NCBI GenBank assembly: GCA_944324705.1 | Contig: CALUXI010000001.1 | Coordinates: 1-64,000 of the forward strand | Reading direction: 5' to 3' | DNA length: 64,000 nucleotides | Source of the DNA: an uncultured Acholeplasmatales bacterium | Lineage (GTDB): Bacteria > Bacillota_I > Bacilli_A > Acholeplasmatales > Anaeroplasmataceae | Part shown: in pieces, positions 28,510-37,342 of the stretch | How positions within the stretch are numbered: position 1 is the stretch's first letter | Layout of the letters: the number at the start of each line of letters is the position of its first letter | Made by a program: the position numbers and the translations under genes | Notes under the pieces: generated by a model | What the model was told of the DNA's origin: nothing | Database searches by the model: none | What the model saw: only the letters and a program-made list of their open reading frames with translations

Positions 28510-31500
28510 TTAAACAACCATTGGCCAAACAACTAAATCTTTGCCTTCATAATGCCAATAATTACCATCATTAATTGGGTCTTCTTCAGAATAATAGTAA
28601 GCCTTATTTTTAATACTTGTTGGTAGACTTACTTCGGCAAAATCTTCTTCGGTACCATTTAAGTAATATTTTTCAATACTTGAATTACCCATCGCACTAC
28701 TATTAACATTTGTAAGGCTTGAAGGTAATATTAATTCAATTAGACTTGTGCAATCTCTAAATACATAACGATTAATAGTTGTTAAAGTATTAGGTAAAGT
28801 AACACTTGTTAATTTAGAACACCCTTGAAATATTCTTTCTGGTAATTCTTGAATATAACTTGGTAAAGTGATATCTGTAAGAGAAGTCATATAAGCAAAG
28901 GCATAACTAGCTAAGGTTATACTTTCTTCTCTAGATTCTACAAAGTTAATCTTATCAATAGCAGAATACGCAAAAGCCCGAGTGCCAATATTTGTTAAAG
29001 TTGTGCCAAATTCTAAAGTTTTAAGTCTAGTTGTATAAGCAAAGGCATATTCCCCAATTGAAGTTAAACCTTCTAAATTAAGAATATAAGATTCCGTCAT
29101 CGGAGCATTAAACATCATAACATTTGAATAAGCAAAAGCATATTCACCAATACTTAAACAAGTTGAAGGGTCATTAAAGACAATTCTTAAAACATCAACA
29201 TTGTAGAAAGCATAAGCCCCAATTCCTGTAACACTAGCTGGGATGGTTATAGAGGTAAAACTCTTGCCAGCAAAGGCACCAGGATAAATTTCATAATTAG
29301 AAATTGTTTTATCCCCTACCGCAAATGAATCTGGTAAAGTAATCATACCACCATCTTTATTATAAGAAACTAAATAAGCTTTTTCAGTTTCCAAAAGATA
29401 TAAGAAAGTATAACCATCAGAAGTTGTTATAAGTTTTGAGTTACCTTCCGCATTATAAATATTAGAAGCTTCAGGTAATGTTTCAAGACTTGTAAGGTTA
29501 TAAACTTCTGCTAAACTAGCACCACTAAAAGCATCACTAGCTAGACTTGTTAAAGTACTTGGTAAAGTTACAACTTTAAGAGCATAACAATTACTAAACA
29601 CACCTGCTTCAATAGTTTCTACACTGCCTAAATTTATATTATTTAAACTTTCACAATTACTAAATGCATCTTCTTTAATAGTTTTAACACTACTAGGTAA
29701 ATTAATACTACTTAAGACTTCACATCCACTGAAAGCTCCATTACCAATTGTAGTTAAACTACTATTTTCAGCAAATGTTACACTTTCTAGATTTGTGCAA
29801 TCACTGAAGGCTCTAGCCCCAATTGAAGTAACACTTGCAGGAATTACTAAACTTGTAATATTTAGATTACCATTAAATACATTACCAGCAATACTATAAC
29901 TTGAAATAGTTGTCTCATTTACTACAAAATTTGCCGGTAATTCCAATTTTCCTTCTATTTCGCCATTATAAGCTGTAACTACCCAAACATTTTCACCATT
30001 ATTATATAGTGTATAATTATCAACTGTTACATAAGAACTGTCTGGTTTAGTATTTCTTACTACTTCAGCATATAAAGCAATACTACCATTATCAGTGTTA
30101 CCAGCTGTAATAGTTAAATTACTTAAATTAATAATTTCAATTAAACTAGTATTACCAGAACAAGAACTGATTGATGTAACACCTTGAGGAATAGTTAGAC
30201 TTCTAAGACTTGTACAACCACTAATACCTCTTAAAGTTGTTAAATCACTATCTTCGGCAAAATTAACACTTGTAAGACTCGTACATCCATTTAAGGCATT
30301 ACTTGCCAATTCGGTAACACTGCTAGGTATTGTTATACTTGTTAAAGATACACAATCTTCTAAAAAGTTACTAGGAATAACTGTAATTCCTTCAGGTAAA
30401 ACAATGCTTTCTAAATTAGAACAGCCACTAAACATTGTAGATGCTAATTTAGTAACATTTGTAGGAAGGGTGATATTTGTTAAACTTGTACAATTTTGGA
30501 AAGTTTGATTACCAAAAGAAACGTCTTGAAGATTATTATTAAAATCAATTTCTACTAAACTATCATTATTACTAAAAGCACTAGAACCAATACTTGTAAG
30601 ATTATTAGATAAGATGATTTTTGTAAATTCACTATCTAAGAAGGCAGAATTAGGAATTGAAATATAAACACTTAAATCACAAACTCCTTCTTCACTAGAA
30701 TTAAAAGTCTTTAAAGATGAACAACGAATAAATAAAGAATTAGGAAGCGTAATAGAAGTAGGAACACTTGCACTAACTAAGTTTATACAATCACTAAAGG
30801 CAGAGGTTCCTAAAGAAGTTACAGAGTCGGGAACTATGATGCTTGTTAAACCAGCATTCATAAAACAACTACTACCAATACTTTCTACACTACTTGGAAT
30901 ATTTATATTTTTTAGACTTTGACAATTATAAAATGCACTATTACCGATGCTTGTAATCTTATTTCCTAAGGTAATACTTTCTAAATTAGTATTACCATAA
31001 AAGGCATTATTAGGAATAGCTGTTAAATCAGCACTTAAAACAACTTCTTTTAAACCAGCATTTTGGAAAGCCATAGTCCCAATTGTTGTTACATTATTTA
31101 AATTAATAGAACTTAAATTAGAACATCCATAGAAAGCTCCAATCCCAACTGATACTAAATTAGCTCCTAATGTAACACTTTCAATTTCGATGTGATTCAT
31201 AAAGACACTAGATTGTAAGGATACACCTAATAAAGTTTCACCATCGGCAATCCCAACAACAGGTAAATCACTATAAGTATCAGGAATAACAATTGTGTCC
31301 CAAGCATGGGAATTATAAGAACTTAAGATATAACCTGTTCCTTCTTCATTTAAGGTAAATGTCATATCATCAATTTGTTCAGCACCGCAGACAGAACATT
31401 TCCCATTTTCATAAGTATGACCAGTTGCTTTTTCAATTGTTCTAACACCTAAAACTTCACTGTGACTAGCATCTGTATAGGTTGTTCTTACACCATCTTC

Positions 31501-32739
31501 AATACAAGTAGCTTTAGTTTCACTTACATTAGCAGGTAAAGAACTACCTCCTTCAATACCTAAATCAAATTCATAAACAGTCCCATCTGTCATATAAATA
31601 TATAAAATTGAATCAGCTAAATGAATATTAGAAATACCAACTCCATCATTCCCATCTTCTCCTTTAACAAGACCGGCATCAAGAGTTGAACCATCAGATA
31701 AAGTTAAGATTAAATGACCATTTTCATCAATTACAGCACTTTTAATTCCACTAACTGGAGTTTCTTCCGGTTGTTCAATTTCTGTCATACCTTTAATTTC
31801 TAAGGTAGCAGCTTCCATTGAAGCAGAAGGGCCATCATTAACAAATTGACCACCCATAACTTGGGAATTAATATAGAAAGTAACATTTAATGAACTTAAG
31901 TCAGCAAGGCTTCCTACATTTTCTAAAACCATATTAATCTCTGTTACATAACGAACAGGAGTATAATTAGTCCCACCTTCAGGATCTGGGGCACTACAAG
32001 TATCATCTTCTGCACTTAAAGTATAAGTTACCCCATCAGTAACAATATTACCATTAGCATCATAGTAACCAATTGAACCAAGTGGAACTGGTGATAGACT
32101 AGAGTCTGCCGTAGTGCTAGTCGCAGCCGGGTCAATAAAGGTATCACAAGTAATACCATATATTGTGACACTACTTTTACCTACTTCTAAGCTTAATAAA
32201 TAACGATTTTCACTTTCAGATAAAACAGTTAAAGTAGCGCTCTTTAATAGACCATTACCAAATTCCACACCACCCATCGCATTAATATAGGCATTAAGGG
32301 ATGCATCTAGTTCGTAGACTGGACCACTCACTTCAGTTTCAGAGTTTTCTACAGCATAAAGCGTCATATCTTCAGTTACAACATAACCCGCAAAACTCCA
32401 AATTTCGGTTACTCCACTTTCATATTCATAATACCATTTAGTTATGGCATTACCATTACTATCAACATAAGTTGGCAAGGTTGCCTTAGTACCTTCTTTA
32501 ACTTCCTGGGTTCCATAAATAGTCCCATCCTCACTGGCAAAAGTAATGGTATAAGTTTCCGGTTCCGGAATAACCGGAGTTTCATCTTCACCATCATCAG
32601 GATCTACAACAGGTGGAATATTATCATCTTTTTTAGTATCATCATTACAAGCAGCTAAAGTAGCTACACTACTGACAGCTAAAAAAGCCCCTAAAATCCT
32701 TGTCAATATAATTCTTGTTTTTCCTTTTTTGTTTTTCAT
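28510..32739 (-). CDS. LRR surface lipoprotein with Shp/NEAT-like domain (Shr analogue, heme locus)
   Basis: A 1409-aa lipoprotein (lipobox LAAC, Cys31). After a Pro/Asp linker comes an InlB-type B repeat (YTITFASEDGTIYGTQEVKEG, about 63-130). Residues about 141-318 repeat the domain of the small lipoprotein at the head of the operon: DASL, AMGG.EFG (Met155), SVTIY.ITC.TFIDP (Cys198), IGYYDA.GN and INS.VMG.QF (Met295). Next are a GEDGNDGVGI segment and one CSVCG module, then many LRR_5 repeats (IGNSAFYNCQSLKNI type) to the end. Streptococcal Shr, the heme receptor, also joins NEAT domains to LRRs. It follows the heme ATPase by 12 bases, with GGAG before the ATG. Heme capture is inference. Confidence 0.8.
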   Translation of the reverse strand: MKNKKGKTRIILTRILGAFLAVSSVATLAACNDDTKKDDNIPPVVDPDDGEDETPVIPEPETYTITFASEDGTIYGTQEVKEGTKATLPTYVDSNGNAITKWYYEYESGVTEIWSFAGYVVTEDMTLYAVENSETEVSGPVYELDASLNAYINAMGGVEFGNGLLKSATLTVLSESENRYLLSLEVGKSSVTIYGITCDTFIDPAATSTTADSSLSPVPLGSIGYYDANGNIVTDGVTYTLSAEDDTCSAPDPEGGTNYTPVRYVTEINMVLENVGSLADLSSLNVTFYINSQVMGGQFVNDGPSASMEAATLEIKGMTEIEQPEETPVSGIKSAVIDENGHLILTLSDGSTLDAGLVKGEDGNDGVGISNIHLADSILYIYMTDGTVYEFDLGIEGGSSLPANVSETKATCIEDGVRTTYTDASHSEVLGVRTIEKATGHTYENGKCSVCGAEQIDDMTFTLNEEGTGYILSSYNSHAWDTIVIPDTYSDLPVVGIADGETLLGVSLQSSVFMNHIEIESVTLGANLVSVGIGAFYGCSNLSSINLNNVTTIGTMAFQNAGLKEVVLSADLTAIPNNAFYGNTNLESITLGNKITSIGNSAFYNCQSLKNINIPSSVESIGSSCFMNAGLTSIIVPDSVTSLGTSAFSDCINLVSASVPTSITLPNSLFIRCSSLKTFNSSEEGVCDLSVYISIPNSAFLDSEFTKIILSNNLTSIGSSAFSNNDSLVEIDFNNNLQDVSFGNQTFQNCTSLTNITLPTNVTKLASTMFSGCSNLESIVLPEGITVIPSNFLEDCVSLTSITIPSSVTELASNALNGCTSLTSVNFAEDSDLTTLRGISGCTSLRSLTIPQGVTSISSCSGNTSLIEIINLSNLTITAGNTDNGSIALYAEVVRNTKPDSSYVTVDNYTLYNNGENVWVVTAYNGEIEGKLELPANFVVNETTISSYSIAGNVFNGNLNITSLVIPASVTSIGARAFSDCTNLESVTFAENSSLTTIGNGAFSGCEVLSSINLPSSVKTIKEDAFSNCESLNNINLGSVETIEAGVFSNCYALKVVTLPSTLTSLASDAFSGASLAEVYNLTSLETLPEASNIYNAEGNSKLITTSDGYTFLYLLETEKAYLVSYNKDGGMITLPDSFAVGDKTISNYEIYPGAFAGKSFTSITIPASVTGIGAYAFYNVDVLRIVFNDPSTCLSIGEYAFAYSNVMMFNAPMTESYILNLEGLTSIGEYAFAYTTRLKTLEFGTTLTNIGTRAFAYSAIDKINFVESREESITLASYAFAYMTSLTDITLPSYIQELPERIFQGCSKLTSVTLPNTLTTINRYVFRDCTSLIELILPSSLTNVNSSAMGNSSIEKYYLNGTEEDFAEVSLPTSIKNKAYYYSEEDPINDGNYWHYEGKDLVVWPMVV

Positions 32740-32751
32740 AAATACTCCTTC

Positions 32752-33531
32752 TTATGCAAATACACAAAATTTTTTACCATCAATATAAGCAATTCTTGCT
32801 TTAACATCATAAGCTTTTTCTAATAAATCTTCCGTAATCACTTCATCAGCGGTACCTGTAGCTAAAATATTACCATCTTTCATCATTACAATATTATCAG
32901 CATAACGAATTGTTTGATTGATGTCATGTAAAACCATTAAAACAGTAGTTTGGTATTCTTTATTTAATTTATTTATTAAATTTAAGATTTCATATTGATA
33001 ATGAACATCTAAATAAGTAGTAATTTCATCTAATAATAATGTTTCATGGGTTTGAGCTAAAGCTAGAGCTAACCAGACTCTTTGCATTTGGCCACCCGAT
33101 AATTCTTTAACTTGCCTATCAGCAAACTCCAATGTATCCGTTTCTATCAAGGCTCTTTCAACAGCTTTGTAGTCCTCTTCATTAGACCGGGAAAACATTT
33201 GATTATGATAACTAGTACGCCCCATATGAACTAGTTGTCTAACTGTCATATCATTAGGTACAGTATTATATTGATGAACAGCTGCCACTTTTTTAGCATA
33301 ATCTTTTCTTGGAATATTAGTTATTTCTTCTCCTCCAAAATAAATGGCTCCACTACGCGGTTTATAAATCTTAGTTAGTAAGGCAAATGTTGTTGTTTTC
33401 CCACAACCATTAGGACCAATTAAAGCTGTAATTTTACCTTTTGGAATTTCTAAACTAATATTATTTAAAACTTGAGTTGTTTTAGCATAACCAAAACTAA
33501 TATTTTCTAATTTAAATATGGTATTAGGCAT
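32752..33531 (-). CDS. Heme/iron ABC transporter ATPase (FecE/HtsC-like)
   Basis: A 259-aa ATPase of the iron-chelate/heme/B12 importer class. Walker A is IGPNGCGKTT (about residues 36-45), signature ELSGGQMQRVWLALALA, Walker B LLLDEITTYLDVHYQ and switch VLHDINQTIRYAD. It overlaps the FecCD permease by eight bases and is followed at once by the LRR lipoprotein. It energises import of the ligand delivered by the IsdE/HtsA-like binding protein two genes upstream. Confidence 0.9.
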   Translation of the reverse strand: MPNTIFKLENISFGYAKTTQVLNNISLEIPKGKITALIGPNGCGKTTTFALLTKIYKPRSGAIYFGGEEITNIPRKDYAKKVAAVHQYNTVPNDMTVRQLVHMGRTSYHNQMFSRSNEEDYKAVERALIETDTLEFADRQVKELSGGQMQRVWLALALAQTHETLLLDEITTYLDVHYQYEILNLINKLNKEYQTTVLMVLHDINQTIRYADNIVMMKDGNILATGTADEVITEDLLEKAYDVKARIAYIDGKKFCVFA

Positions 33532-34532
33532 GTTTTCTACTCCTTAAAAGTAACACAATAAATAACGGACCACCAACAATAGACATTATAATATTTACAC
33601 CTATTTCATAAGGGTAAGCTATCCAGCGTCCTACCGTATCAGCTACTAAGAAAAATAGGGCTCCTAATATAGCACTATAAGGAATTAGTTTCTTATGATC
33701 ATTTCCTACTAATAGACGGGCAATATGCGGGGACGATCAAACCTAAAAAACTAATACTACCAACTACGGCGGTCGCGGCTGAAGCTAAAAATACAGCCAC
33801 AATTGAAACTTCAAGTCTAGTTCTTGCTACATTAACCCCAATACTACTTGCTAGTCTATCTGATAATCCTAAAAGATTACATTTCTTACAGCAAAAGATA
33901 CTAGCTGCAATACCTATTAAAACATAAATTAGTAGAGTTAAAACATCATTCCAATTCTTTAAGGAAATATTAGATTCCACAATACTTGCTGCCCCGGAAT
34001 AATTGCCTCCTGTCATTTGATTAAAGGCTTCTGATAAACCAGTAAATAAAGCATCTACCGCAATCCCAATTAAGATAAGTCTTACCGGACTTAATCCACC
34101 TTTCCAAGCTAAAATGTAGACAATCCCAAAAGCTAGTATACCCCCGGCAAAAGAAAATAAAGGAGAAAATGAGCCAAGTGCCGGAGCAAAGGCAGTCACT
34201 AAGACAGCCACAAAACTAGAACCGGCACTAATACCAATTATACCGGGATCTGCTAAAGGACTCTTCATAACAGCTTGAGTAATTACCCCTGAAACCGCCA
34301 TCGCCATCCCACCTAAGATGGCTACAAAAATTCTTGGGAAACGTAATTGAACAATGATTGCGACGTTTTCATTATATTCTAAAAAAATACCTTTAAATAA
34401 ATCTGTAAATGAAACCTGAATACCACCAATATTAGCAGCTAAAATCATAAAGACAACTAATAAGATGATCGTTATCGTAAAAACAAGAACAGTTTTTAAA
34501 GCTCCCGTTTTTTTCTTAATAGTTTCAGCCAT
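33524..34532 (-). pseudogene. Heme/iron ABC permease (FecCD family), frameshifted near the 3' end
   Basis: The frame from 34532 reads a FecCD permease (FPRIFVAILGGMAMAVSGVITQAVMKSPLADPGIIGISAGSSF ... VVGSISFLGLIVP) and then breaks near 33732. One extra G in a G4 run (plus strand) turns the expected PHIARLLVGNDHKKLIPYSAILGALFF into an early stop. The second frame continues intact through DTVGRWIAYPYEIGVNIIMSIVGGPLF and RSRKHA to 33524, giving a normal length of about 335 aa. With nothing else damaged, an assembly indel is as likely as mutation. It starts two bases after the binding-protein gene. Confidence 0.85.
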
Positions 34533-34534
34533 TT

Positions 34535-35421
34535 TTAACTTTCCTCAGCAAAAACAACATCTGTTAAATAATCAAAAGAATCATACCATTCTAAATTAGC
34601 ACTCATCCCAAAACCATAATCTGAAGATAAATAATATACTTCACCCTCTTGAACAGCTCTAAAACTTTGCCAAATCTCACCAGTAGCTATTTCTTCTTTC
34701 ATATAATTAAAAGCATTTTCTTCATCATAATGGGCAAAGACAACTATTTTATCAGGATCAGTTTGGACCATATGTTCAGGATTAACAGCCGCTACACCGG
34801 AACCATCAGAAACATAATTTTTGTCATAAACACACTTGCCACCTGCTAATTCAATTAAATTACCTACATAAGAATCAGCTGTAACAATGAGATAAAAACG
34901 TCCTGGATAAGCCATTAATATTAATACACTATCTGGATCTTCTGACTTAATTTGGTTATCAGCAACATAACTTTCATATTCTTGTCTTAAGGCTAAAGCT
35001 TCCTCTTCTTTACCATATTTTTCCCCTAAGGCATCAATGTCTTGATACATTCCTTCAACACTTGATAAATCAAAATACATAGCCTCAATCCCAGAACTTT
35101 CAAATTGGGCAGAAAGACCGGCCTCTAATGTTTTTGGAACGATTACAATCTCCGGGTTTACTTGGCTTAATATTTCCATATCTGGAGTCATCGCATTCCC
35201 AATTTTAGTCGCATCTTTATAGCGTTCTGGCAGTGGAATATCTTCAGCTGCATCAGTACTCCTACTACTTCATCAATACCTAAACGGTCTAAGATTTCGC
35301 AGATTGCTAGAGAAGTCGTAGCTATGCCATGAGGTTCGTCCCTAGTACCAGTTAAGCCACAACCACTTAAAAGAAGGACCCCAAGCATTCCCCCAAATAA
35401 AGTAACTTTAAGTTTACTCAT
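34535..35421 (-). pseudogene. Heme-binding lipoprotein of an ABC importer (IsdE/HtsA-like), frameshifted
   Basis: A lipoprotein (LLLSGC, Cys21) of the class III substrate-binding fold. Joined across one missing C near 35256 it reads EVVGV-PDAAEDIPLPERYKDATKIGNAMTPDMEIL. Met78 in IGNAMTPD and His231 in VVFAHYDEENAF sit where IsdE and HtsA place their axial heme ligands (Met78/79 and His229), and the tail IWQSFRAVQEGEVYYLSSD...FGMSANLEWYDSF also matches that family as I recall it. Heme rather than siderophore is therefore the best substrate call. I start at 35421: GGAGG precedes it and it overlaps the upstream stop (TAATG). Only one frame change is seen. Confidence 0.85.
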
Positions 35422-35999
35422 TAAACGGCCTCCATAGTATTCCAATCTACCGTTAAAGTGGCCTTATAACCATCAATAGTAAATTGCATTCCCATAACAT
35501 TGGAGTTAATAAAGAAAGATAAATTATATTCTTCGACCTTTTCCGTAATTGGGAAAGTGATTGAATCAACATAATTAATATTTTCCCCGGCCGGATTTAA
35601 AGCTGTATCATCACTTAAGGTGTGACTAACACCTTCTGTAATTAAATTGCCTTCCGCATCATAATACCCAATAGTACCATTAGCTGGTGCGCCTTCTTCT
35701 GGTTCTTCTCCTGAACTAGGAATAGGATCAATAAAGGTATAACAAGTAATTGAATAAATTGTGACACTGTTTTTCGTTAAAGAAAGTGTAAGTTCTTTTG
35801 TACCATCTTCATTAACTATGTAAGTTACACCTTCAAGTAGTGGTTCTCCAAACTCAATTCCACCCATAGCTGGTACATAACAACTTAGACTAGCATCAAC
35901 ACTATAGGAGCCTGGTTCTTCCGTACCTTCTTCCCCTCCAGCACAACTTGCTAAAACTAGAGCTAATACTCCTAAAAGAGAAAATAATATTTTTTTCAT
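35421..35999 (-). CDS. Small surface lipoprotein with Shp/NEAT-like putative heme-binding domain
   Basis: A 192-aa lipoprotein (MKKILFSLLGVLALVLASC, Cys19). The mature part is one beta-rich domain: YSVDASLSCYVPAMGGIEFG (Met45), SVTIYSITCYTFIDP (Cys86), IGYYDAEGN, DSITFPI and FFINSNVMGMQF (Met169). The same domain is found once in the LRR lipoprotein downstream. Two invariant methionines recall Shp of S. pyogenes, which holds heme between two Met side chains, and the gene occupies the Shp position, just before the HtsA-like gene. The heme role is inference. I start at 35999 because GGAGG stands seven bases upstream. Confidence 0.75.
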   Translation of the reverse strand: MKKILFSLLGVLALVLASCAGGEEGTEEPGSYSVDASLSCYVPAMGGIEFGEPLLEGVTYIVNEDGTKELTLSLTKNSVTIYSITCYTFIDPIPSSGEEPEEGAPANGTIGYYDAEGNLITEGVSHTLSDDTALNPAGENINYVDSITFPITEKVEEYNLSFFINSNVMGMQFTIDGYKATLTVDWNTMEAV

Positions 36000-36039
36000 G
36001 ACATTCCTCCACACAAATTCTTTATTTACTTTTAATCTC

Positions 36040-36055
36040 GTTCGCTATAGCGAAC
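36040..36055. promoter_or_regulatory. Putative DtxR-type operator, leader of the heme operon
   Basis: GTTCGCTATAGCGAAC, a perfect 16-bp palindrome 41 bases before the small lipoprotein start. Confidence 0.65.
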
Positions 36056-36110
36056 ATATATCTTTAAAAGAAATACACTTTAAAGTGCATAAATAAAGAA
36101 AAATCTTTTA

Positions 36111-36126
36111 GTTCGCCTATTCGAAC
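36111..36126. promoter_or_regulatory. Putative DtxR-type operator at the heme operon start site
   Basis: GTTCGCCTATTCGAAC, 5-bp perfect arms around a 6-base centre, at the predicted transcription start. Confidence 0.65.
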
Positions 36127-36132
36127 ACTAAT

Positions 36133-36161
36133 ATGTTAGCACCGGCTAACTACTTTGTCAA
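36133..36161 (-). promoter_or_regulatory. Promoter of the heme operon with operator in the core
   Basis: On the minus strand TTGACA (36156-36161), 17 bases and TAACAT (36133-36138). The palindrome GTTAGCACCGGCTAAC (36135-36150) fills the spacer and overlaps the -10, the classical position for a DtxR-family repressor. Confidence 0.7.
36135..36150. promoter_or_regulatory. Putative DtxR-type operator in the heme promoter core
   Basis: GTTAGC ACCG GCTAAC, 6-bp perfect arms, lying between -35 and -10. It is close to the TTAGGnnnnnnCCTAA class bound by iron-type DtxR regulators. Confidence 0.7.
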
Positions 36162-36171
36162 TAATAAAATC

Positions 36172-36206
36172 AAGAAAAAAACTCTAAGTTTTTTAAGACT
36201 TAGAGT
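36172..36206 (-). terminator. Terminator after the first DtxR-type gene
   Basis: ACTCTAAGT and ACTTAGAGT form a 9-bp stem, followed on the minus strand by a T7 run, so the heme operon needs its own promoter. Confidence 0.8.
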
Positions 36207-36211
36207 GTGTA

Positions 36212-36580
36212 TTATTCTTTAATAAATTCTCTAAAGACCTTCATTAAATCTTCAGAGACAACGTGTTCAATTCGGCATGCATTCTCTTCAGCAAGTTCTG
36301 GATTAGCCCCTAACTTAATTAAAGTTTTCGTTAGAGTTTGATGTCTTTCGTAAACATTTTCAGCTTTTTCTTTCCCGGCTTTTGTAAATACTAAATTACC
36401 AGTCTCTCTATCAATTTTAATATAACCTTTTTGTTCAAGTAAATTAACTCCTCTTGATACACTAGACTTAACATACCCTAAAGCTTCACAAACATCAACT
36501 GAACGCACTATAGATTTTGTATTATGTAATAACAAAATTGTTTCTAAATACATTTCTTCTGATTCTCTGTTTTTAATCAT
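36212..36580 (-). CDS. DtxR/MntR-family metal-dependent repressor (copy 1)
   Basis: A 122-aa regulator. Residues 5-65 are the winged helix (ESEEMYLETILLL ... VCEALGYVKSSVSRGVNLLEQKGYI). The dimerisation and metal part ends LAEENACRIEHVVSEDLMKVF, where CRIEH keeps the Cys/Glu/His ligands of the DtxR/MntR site. It lacks the SH3-like C-terminal domain, as in short MntR-type proteins. It sits directly upstream of the heme operon; in S. pyogenes the DtxR-family MtsR represses the sia heme operon. It is the best candidate to bind the nearby palindromes. Confidence 0.9.
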   Translation of the reverse strand: MIKNRESEEMYLETILLLHNTKSIVRSVDVCEALGYVKSSVSRGVNLLEQKGYIKIDRETGNLVFTKAGKEKAENVYERHQTLTKTLIKLGANPELAEENACRIEHVVSEDLMKVFREFIKE

Positions 36581-36628
36581 CTTTTAACCTCCAGCAAAAA
36601 ACGGCTTCATAACAACATTTTTATTTTA

Positions 36629-37342
36629 TTAATCATTCATTACATACATTAAGATAGCGCCAGCTATACTAACATTCAATGATTCTGTATCATTAATAGG
36701 AATATAAATATTTTTAGTTGTTTTAAGTAAAATATCTTTATTAACCCCATTACCTTCATTACCTAAAATTAAGGCTAGAGGTTCTTTAAAAGTTAATTCT
36801 TTTGGTGTTATACCATTTAATAAAGAAGTCCCATAATAAGTATAATCAGGATTATTATTCATAAATTCTAATATATTAGCTCTAATAAAATTTAATTTAA
36901 AGATAGCTCCTTGACTCGCTCTAATAACCTTGTCATTATAAATATCAACTGTACCTTCACCTAAAATAATAGTATTAAAATTAAAGGCTTTAGCAGTTCT
37001 TAAAAGGGTTCCTAAGTTACCTGGATCTTGAATAGCATCAAGTATTAATAGCTTATTACTTAAATTAGTTTCTTCTTTTATTTGACAGATACTTAAAGTA
37101 AGACTTGGGGTATCGGTCTTACTAATTTTTTTCATATCTTCTACACTTATCAAAGTTCCTTCATAATTAGAATCAATAGTATAAGTTTTAAGTAAAACTT
37201 GAGCCTTTTTAGCTTCTTCAGTTAGATGAGGTCCTAAAGCAATAAATTTACCTGTAAGTTTCCGGTACTTAGCTAAATATAATTTATTAATTTCTGTTAT
37301 TTCGTTTTTACTTAGTTTTGTTATATTCGGCAAGGGCTTCAC
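36629..37342 (-). CDS. TrmH/SpoU-family RNA 2'-O-methyltransferase
   Basis: A 237-aa SPOUT methylase acting on rRNA or tRNA ribose. The three SpoU motifs are present: ILDAIQDPGNLGTLLRTAKAF, LALILGNEGNGV and NVSIAGAILMY. An N-terminal substrate-binding part (NITKLSKNEITEINKLYLAKYRKLTGKF) is as in RlmB/YsgA-like proteins. The start is uncertain: GTG at 37342 or TTG at 37333, which has AGGTGA upstream. It overlaps the end of thiI by about 30 bases, so the two are coupled. Exact target unknown. Confidence 0.88.
   Translation of the reverse strand: MKPLPNITKLSKNEITEINKLYLAKYRKLTGKFIALGPHLTEEAKKAQVLLKTYTIDSNYEGTLISVEDMKKISKTDTPSLTLSICQIKEETNLSNKLLILDAIQDPGNLGTLLRTAKAFNFNTIILGEGTVDIYNDKVIRASQGAIFKLNFIRANILEFMNNNPDYTYYGTSLLNGITPKELTFKEPLALILGNEGNGVNKDILLKTTKNIYIPINDTESLNVSIAGAILMYVMND

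Noticed and set aside
28510-32739. Possible tandem DNA repeat or CRISPR-like array
   Set aside because: The periodicity comes from leucine-rich repeats at protein level; DNA units are too diverged and there are no identical spaced repeats.
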